Origin: an uncultured Collinsella sp.
GTDB lineage: Bacteria > Actinomycetota > Coriobacteriia > Coriobacteriales > Coriobacteriaceae
Assembly: GCA_902478765.1 (NCBI GenBank)
Contig: CABSMN010000075.1
Coordinates: forward strand, 1-6,305
Length of the DNA: 6,305 nucleotides
Direction: 5' to 3'
Shown piece after piece: positions 1 to 6,305 of this stretch. The notes under the pieces were generated by a model. The model was not told the origin of the DNA, made no database searches, and saw nothing but the letters and a program-made list of their open reading frames with translations. A program made the translations under genes and the position numbers. Numbering within the stretch: the first letter of the stretch is position 1; each line of letters opens with the position of its first letter.

Positions 1-20
1 GAGATGTGTATAAGAGACAG
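1..20 (+). other. Nextera/Tn5 mosaic-end adapter (library artefact)
   Basis: Positions 2-20 read AGATGTGTATAAGAGACAG, the complete 19-bp Tn5 mosaic end used in Nextera tagmentation libraries. The extra G at position 1 fits the Read 2 (i7-side) adapter, in which the mosaic end follows ...CTCGG; the Read 1 adapter would have C there. This is untrimmed sequencing adapter, not genomic DNA. Real sequence begins at about 21. The minus-strand reading frame of the adjacent gene stays open through it and would add a false tail (LSLIHI) to the predicted protein. Confidence 0.97.
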
Positions 21-1223
21 GTAGTAACCGTTCTGGCCGTAGCCAGCACCGTAACCGTCGTTCGGCAGGAACCAGCCGAGCGGCATGTCGTTGTCCTCGT
101 AGTCATCGATAACCTGCCGGGCGGAGAACTGGCGGTCGAAATCGGTCGCCTTCATGTTCTCGGTATCAACCGTAGGGCCCTCACCGTTGAGCGTCTCGGC
201 CGCAAGCGTGCCGTCGAGCTTGTAGCCCGTCGACATGCCGGACTCGTATTTAACGTCGCCCTTCTCACTCGAGGACTTGCTGCCCTTGGTCTCCCACTTC
301 TTTTGACCCGAGGTCGTTGACCAGCCATCACGGTTATAGGCATTAAGATGACCCAGGTAGAAACCGTACTCGGGCAGCAGCACCGGATTGCCGGTCACCT
401 TGTAGTAGTCCTGCAGCATCTCGGTTGCCACGTTCGAGGCGCCCTCGTTGGTCGCCACGAAGTAATAGGCATCAAACTCATTCTCGCTGTGCAAAGTCGT
501 GACCGTCGATGAGTCCGTGGAACCGAAGTCGTAGGAACCCTCTGCAAACGTGTTTCGGAGCACGCCGTAGCCGTCGCTCGTCCAATAGAACGGGTTGGGC
601 GAGGCAACGCCGCCATCGGTCCAGTTGTTAGTGTTGGAGATGGCGATGGTCTGGTTGGTGTGCAGGAAGCGGCCGTTCTGGGTGCCGCCGCCAAAGAAGT
701 TCTCGGACTTCTCCTTGGCGAGCGTCTGGACGGTACCCTTCTTATCAAGGTCGAGGGGCGCAGACTCAGAAACCACGCCACGGTCGCCTGACTTGATACT
801 CATCTTGCCAGTCGCCTTGTCCAGGATCACGGTCGCCTTTCCGCCGGTGATCTCGATAGTGTCGCCCTTGTCGGCAACCGTCGCACTCGGCTTGCTGTAG
901 GTGTCCGAGGTATCGGGCTGAGCCTGGATCTTAGCCGTGTGGGACTTACTGCGCGGCGTGGCGTACTCGGAAAACTCACCCTTGGGGTCGACGTTATAAC
1001 GGAAAATACCGTCCTCGAGGAACGTAATACGGCCCTTGATGCCGTCAGCGAAATCGATGTCGACGACGTTCGAGGCAGACTGAGACACGGTCGCTGAGTC
1101 GACACCCTTGAGTGGCGTGGCAATCGCCTGCTGGGGATTGGCAAACACAAGCGTCGCTGCAGTGGCAACGAGGACCGCGCTTCCCTTCACCCACCGTTTC
1201 GTAAAAATGGAATTCCTACACAC
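21..1223 (-). CDS. Secreted glycoside hydrolase family 31 protein, N-terminal 401 aa only (3' end cut by contig edge)
   Basis: Glycoside hydrolases of family 31 cleave alpha-linked sugars from oligo- or polysaccharides; this one should act outside the cell. The GTG start at 1223 is chosen because GGAG lies 5 nt upstream and the frame opens directly into a Sec signal peptide: basic n-region to about residue 14, hydrophobic core at about 15-28 (SAVLVATAATLVFA), and an AIA cleavage motif at 33-35. Residues of about 50-280 form the N-terminal beta-sandwich typical of GH31. Hallmarks are NFFGGGTQNGRF (175-186), NTNNW (197-201), GGVASPNPFYW (204-214) and YGVLRNTF (219-226). The barrel begins near LLPEYGFYLGHLNAYNRD (282-299) and continues to GWFLPNDGYGAGYG (383-396). 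The catalytic Asp nucleophile and acid/base lie further on and are missing, so activity cannot be assigned. The pattern recalls large gut GH31 enzymes, some of which are alpha-N-acetylgalactosaminidases; this substrate is only a guess. No lipobox is seen. C-terminal binding or anchoring domains would be off the window. Confidence 0.88.
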
Positions 1224-1228
1224 CTGGA

Positions 1229-1240
1229 CTCCTTTCCTCC
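1229..1240 (-). promoter_or_regulatory. Ribosome binding site of the GH31 gene
   Basis: On the minus strand GGAGGAAAGGAG is followed by TCCAG and the GTG start at 1223. The proximal AAAGGAG (1229-1235) is 5 nt from the start. A second GGAGG (1236-1240) sits just upstream. This strong site fixes the GTG start, for which no in-frame ATG is available nearby. Confidence 0.8.
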
Positions 1241-1337
1241 GACATGCGGAAGTGTCGCGGACGCACGCCCTGCAGCATGGCGCACGCATCAAACGGGAGG
1301 GGTGTTCGGTACATTCCGTGCAGTGGGCCCACCCGTT

Positions 1338-1381
1338 ACCAAGTGGTCAACTGGTAGTAACCAGATATCCACCTATTAGGT
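1338..1381. promoter_or_regulatory. Cluster of operator-like dyads upstream of the GH31 gene
   Basis: Three dyads are packed here, 115-158 bp before the GTG start. ACCA-AG-TGGT spans 1338-1347. CTGGT-AGTA-ACCAG spans 1351-1364 and is a perfect 5-bp dyad with a 4-nt centre. ACCTA-T-TAGGT spans 1371-1381. The middle one has the TGGT-N4-ACCA layout of operators bound by HutC-type GntR regulators such as DasR and NagR, which respond to amino-sugar metabolites. It overlaps or abuts a possible -35 (TTGACC on the minus strand). Binding by any regulator is inferred, and no regulator gene lies in the window. Confidence 0.4.
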
Positions 1382-1462
1382 TGAATCCGCATACAGGAGC
1401 AGTTGCGCAACCAAGTTCGGAATTCTCCCAGCGGTATTAAAATGAGCGTCAATGGCAAAGTG

Positions 1463-1487
1463 GGCTTAATAAGCCACACCAATTGGT
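1463..1487. promoter_or_regulatory. Two adjacent perfect palindromes, possible operators
   Basis: GGCTTA-A-TAAGCC (1463-1475) is a perfect 6-bp dyad about a single base, extendable outward (GTG/CAC) with a one-base bulge. Two bases later ACCAATTGGT (1478-1487) is a perfect 10-bp palindrome. It shares the ACCA-N2-TGGT layout of the dyad at 1338-1347, 140 bp nearer the GH31 gene. Their function is unknown; they could be binding sites for a transcription factor. Confidence 0.35.
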
Positions 1488-1551
1488 TCTTCTCCCAAAT
1501 ATCAATTAAGCAAAAATGTACTGTTTATCTGGTATTACACAGACCATACCT

Positions 1552-1586
1552 TTCCCTCGGGAACTGGACTTCGCGAAGTTTCCCGA
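1552..1586. other. Stem-loop with two alternative pairings
   Basis: TCGGGAA (1557-1563) pairs with TTCCCGA (1580-1586). Inside lies the perfect palindrome ACTTCGCGAAGT (1568-1579), with a 4-nt bulge CTGG on the left side. GGGAA (1559-1563) can instead pair with TTCCC at 1552-1556, so the two structures exclude each other. No T-tract follows on either strand, so this is not a simple terminator. It may belong to an untranslated leader or a small RNA, or be a chance structure. Confidence 0.35.
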
Positions 1587-1680
1587 AGAAAAGGCTCAGC
1601 CGCCACCCTGCGACCTACCGGGGATTGCTATGACATACGTTGGCTGATTTGGTTTGAATAGAAAGGTTGACAGAGGGTGG

Positions 1681-1884
1681 TGGGCAGTTAGTTCAGATTT
1701 GTATTTTTTTGGCAGTGGCTTTTGCTTAATCATCTCGGTTTTTGAGTCACTGGGACCCAGCGATAAGCCTTTTCCGCCCTTGAGTAAGCATATCTGCCTC
1801 ATTAGGAAAGCGAAAACAGTTCAATTGAGCCTAAATTAACCGACTTCTGCTCTTTGAGAAATACAAATCTGAACTAACTGTCCA
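1681..1884. repeat. 204-bp AT-rich segment bounded by 26-bp inverted repeats (MITE-like or structured element)
   Basis: The left arm 1681-1706 and the right arm 1859-1884 are reverse complements over 26 bp with one mismatch (G1684 opposite T1881); 22 bp are perfect, including the shared core CAGTTAGTTCAGATTTGTA. The interior of about 152 bp carries no recognisable protein but has a small dyad CTGGG-A-CCCAG. Base composition is AT-rich against a GC-rich genome. Matched terminal repeats around a short non-coding core suggest a miniature inverted-repeat transposable element, although no target-site duplication abuts the ends (GGGTGG on the left, AAGACA on the right). A long-stem regulatory RNA is the alternative. 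Confidence 0.6.
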
Positions 1885-1904
1885 AAGACATATCTCTCCC
1901 TTGG

Positions 1905-1942
1905 TAAAAGGCCTTCATATGATTGCAATTCACCTGAAGGCC
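1905..1942 (-). terminator. Secondary terminator-like hairpin downstream of carB
   Basis: GGCCTTCA (1910-1917) pairs with TGAAGGCC (1935-1942) in an 8-bp stem with a 17-nt loop. On the minus strand the stem is followed at once by TTTTA (1909 down to 1905), the arrangement of an intrinsic terminator. The loop is larger than usual, so it is probably weaker than the hairpin at 1953-1990, for which it may act as a backup. Confidence 0.45.
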
Positions 1943-1944
1943 CC

Positions 1945-1990
1945 ATACAAAATGTGGGCTCTGTCGTCCGAATGAACGACAGAGCCCACA
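1945..1990 (-). terminator. Main intrinsic terminator of the carAB transcript
   Basis: A perfect 15-bp stem is formed by 1953-1967 and 1976-1990 with an 8-nt loop (CCGAATGA). On the minus strand it is followed directly by TTTTGTAT (1952 down to 1945), a good U-tract. It lies about 175 nt after the carB stop. On the plus strand a run of five T (1996-2000) starts 6 nt after the stem, so some bidirectional activity is possible, although no plus-strand gene is seen. Confidence 0.82.
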
Positions 1991-2062
1991 CTCACTTTTT
2001 ATTCATCCCCAGTCATCGCGCAAAGCCCCTTCGGCAGCACACGATGCAACCGAGTCACCGTA

Positions 2063-2153
2063 GGCCGGGGCGGGAGGGGCCGAGTTTCCTCCTGAACGAC
2101 TCTGCTTGCAGCCGGAGCGAAAGGAGGAAATCTCGGCCCCTCCCGCCCCGGCC
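2063..2153. repeat. 31-bp GC-rich inverted repeat (stem-loop) just after carB
   Basis: The left arm 2063-2093 and the right arm 2122-2153 pair over 31 bp with a single bulged T at 2131, around a 28-nt loop (2094-2121). The outer 22 bp are almost all G and C; the inner 9 bp are TTTCCTCCT against AGGAGGAAA. The stem base is 11 nt past the carB stop codon. No T-tract follows on either strand, so it is not a standard intrinsic terminator. It could protect or process the 3' end of the carAB mRNA, assist termination at the hairpin 1953-1990, or be a copy of a dispersed palindromic repeat. Confidence 0.85.
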
Positions 2154-2164
2154 GGACAGGTCAA

Positions 2165-5479
<3,315 letters not shown>

Positions 5480-5480
5480 G

Positions 5481-6305
5481 TTAGTTCTCCTCGGTCTCAG
5501 TCTCGGCGAAATTCCAGCCAGCCAGGCGGTCCTTCGCGGTGTCGATGTCCAGGTAGTTCTCCTCGCCGTCCATGAGTCGCGTAAAGGCGGTAAAGAGATA
5601 GTGGGCATCGGTGGGGCCAGGCGAAGCCTCAGGGTGGTACTGGACCGAGAAGCACGGGGCGTCGAGCAGTTGGATGCCCTCGGCGGTGCCGTCATTGAGG
5701 TTCACATGCGTCAGGCGAATGCGGCCAAAGCGCTCGTTCATCACGACCGGCGCGATTCCGCGGCGCACCCAGACGCGCAGGTCGCCGTCGGCCGCATGCT
5801 CGGTCTCGCCGCCGGAAAGCTCGGGGACAAGCTTGCCCAAGCTGGGAAACAGCAGGCCAAAGCCATGGTTTTGCGCGGTAATCTCCACGCGACGGCTTAC
5901 CAGGTTCATGACCGGCTGGTTGCCACCGCGGTGACCGAACTTAAGCTTTTCCATCTGGGCGCCGCAGGCCAGGCTGATCATCTGATGACCAAGACAAATA
6001 CCAAAGACCGGCACCTTGCCGATCAGCTGCTGCACCTGTTCATAGGTCTCCACCACGGCATCGGGGTCGCCGGGGCCATTGGACAAAAAGACACCGTCGG
6101 GATTCATGTCGAGCACCTGCTGGGCGGGCGTATCCCACGGCACGACGGTAAGGTCGCAGCCGGCGCGGACGAGGCCCTCCAGAATGCCGCGCTTCACACC
6201 GCAGTCGTAGGCGACCACTTTGTGACGGGCAGGGGCGGCAGCCGAAAGTGCAAAGTCATGCGTGGCAGGCAGGTCGGCGGCCACAAACTCGTGAGGCGGT
6301 CTCTT
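5481..6305 (-). CDS. carA: Carbamoyl-phosphate synthase small subunit, C-terminal 274 codons (5' end beyond window)
   Basis: CarA hydrolyses glutamine and channels ammonia to CarB. The frame is open to the window edge, so the N-terminal domain is missing and the GTG at 6284 is not taken as a start. The glutamine amidotransferase class I domain is present. Counting from the edge codon, it has [13 protein letters not shown] (30-42), FLSNGPGDP (73-81), GICLGHQ (102-108) with nucleophile C104, [11 protein letters not shown] (122-132), ITAQNHGF (142-149) and YHPEASPGP (223-231), the last supplying H224 and E226. Between NHGF and [11 protein letters not shown] are 47 residues where E. coli CarA has about 10, an in-frame insertion of about 37 residues. 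The C-terminus after PEASPGP is about 20 residues longer than in E. coli and ends in an acidic tail. The stop at 5481 is one base before the carB ATG. The last seven bases of the window may be adapter, making the first two or three residues doubtful. Confidence 0.97.
   Translation of the reverse strand, partial: KRPPHEFVAADLPATHDFALSAAAPARHKVVAYDCGVKRGILEGLVRAGCDLTVVPWDTPAQQVLDMNPDGVFLSNGPGDPDAVVETYEQVQQLIGKVPVFGICLGHQMISLACGAQMEKLKFGHRGGNQPVMNLVSRRVEITAQNHGFGLLFPSLGKLVPELSGGETEHAADGDLRVWVRRGIAPVVMNERFGRIRLTHVNLNDGTAEGIQLLDAPCFSVQYHPEASPGPTDAHYLFTAFTRLMDGEENYLDIDTAKDRLAGWNFAETETEEN
5487..5492 (-). promoter_or_regulatory. Ribosome binding site of carB, embedded in carA
   Basis: The minus strand reads GAGGAG, then AACTAAC, then ATG at 5479, giving 7-nt spacing. 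The GAG GAG codons are the last two glutamates of CarA (ETEEN-stop). The two genes are separated by one base, an arrangement that favours translational coupling and equal subunit output. This site decides the CarB start. Confidence 0.85.
6299..6305 (-). other. Possible residual Nextera mosaic-end bases
   Basis: The window ends in GTCTCTT. The reverse complement of the Tn5 mosaic end begins CTGTCTCTT, so the final 7 bases match exactly and 8 of the final 9 match. Since the opposite end carries a full mosaic end, a partly trimmed adapter is plausible. The carA frame is not broken, so native sequence cannot be excluded. Confidence 0.35.

Larger units (their letters stand above)
1224..2164. other. 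Long intergenic region between carB and the GH31 gene, no convincing gene
   Basis: About 940 bp separate two genes read in the same direction. The middle part (about 1440-1910) is clearly more AT-rich than the flanking coding DNA. Short open frames occur on both strands, but none combines a plausible start, a ribosome binding site and a recognisable protein. No tRNA, tmRNA or known riboswitch was recognised. The region holds the hairpins, palindromes and inverted-repeat element listed separately. A minus-strand promoter for the GH31 gene must lie here, but no convincing -35/-10 pair was found. TTGACC (minus strand, 1345-1350) could be a -35, but no good -10 follows at 16-18 nt. Confidence 0.7.

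Noticed and set aside
395..1168. Two minus-strand frames (395-781 and 827-1168)
   Set aside because: They are out-of-frame shadows of the GH31 gene, whose own frame is continuous from 1223 to 21 and gives family motifs.
1403..1633. 76-codon plus-strand frame with TTG start
   Set aside because: AGGAG lies only 3 nt from the TTG, which is too close, and the product shows no known features.
1666..1712. Plus-strand promoter with TTGACA at 1667-1672
   Set aside because: No acceptable -10 occurs at 16-18 bp; the T-rich stretch is too far, and no plus-strand gene follows.
1596..1802. 68-codon minus-strand frame across the inverted-repeat element
   Set aside because: There is no ribosome binding site before the ATG, the frame runs through one arm and out of the element, and the protein is not recognised. 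It could be a coding part of a repeat but is not supported.
1632..1892. GACATA direct repeat (1632-1637 and 1887-1892) as a target-site duplication of the inverted-repeat element
   Set aside because: The left copy is more than 40 bp from the element end while the right is 2 bp away, so it does not abut both ends; chance is likely.
2063..2153. Calling the GC-rich stem-loop an ordinary intrinsic terminator
   Set aside because: No T-tract follows the stem on either strand. The hairpin 1953-1990 fits the terminator role better.

Overview
The window is a 6.3 kb piece of a high-GC bacterial genome whose left end, and perhaps right end, carries Nextera (Tn5) library adapter. The organism is most likely a gut actinobacterium of the Coriobacteriia, with Collinsella as best guess. 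This is inferred from the GC-rich CarA/CarB, the insert-bearing CarA and a large secreted GH31 enzyme of the type found in mucosal bacteria. It was not tested by any search. Both real coding blocks read leftward (minus strand).

Layout from right to left, in the direction of transcription. The 3' two-thirds or so of carA (small, glutamine-hydrolysing subunit of carbamoyl-phosphate synthase) enters from the right edge and stops at 5481. After one spacer base, carB (large, synthetase subunit, complete, 1104 aa) runs from 5479 to 2165. Its ribosome binding site lies inside the last codons of carA. Together they supply carbamoyl phosphate for pyrimidine and arginine synthesis. The promoter and any pyrimidine or arginine control region lie outside the window.

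Downstream of carB is a gene-free stretch of about 940 bp (1224-2164). It holds, in order from carB: a very stable 31-bp GC-rich stem-loop 11 nt after the carB stop; a 15-bp terminator hairpin with a U-tract on the carB strand; a second, weaker terminator hairpin; an AT-rich segment of about 204 bp bounded by 26-bp inverted repeats that looks like a small MITE-like or structured element; and several short perfect palindromes, some with ACCA/TGGT half-sites, upstream of the next gene.

The left part (21-1223) is the N-terminal 401 codons of a secreted glycoside hydrolase family 31 protein. It has a GTG start, a strong ribosome binding site and a Sec signal peptide. The gene is cut by the contig end before its catalytic residues. 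It is a separate transcription unit from carAB. No tRNA, rRNA, CRISPR array or intact insertion sequence was recognised.
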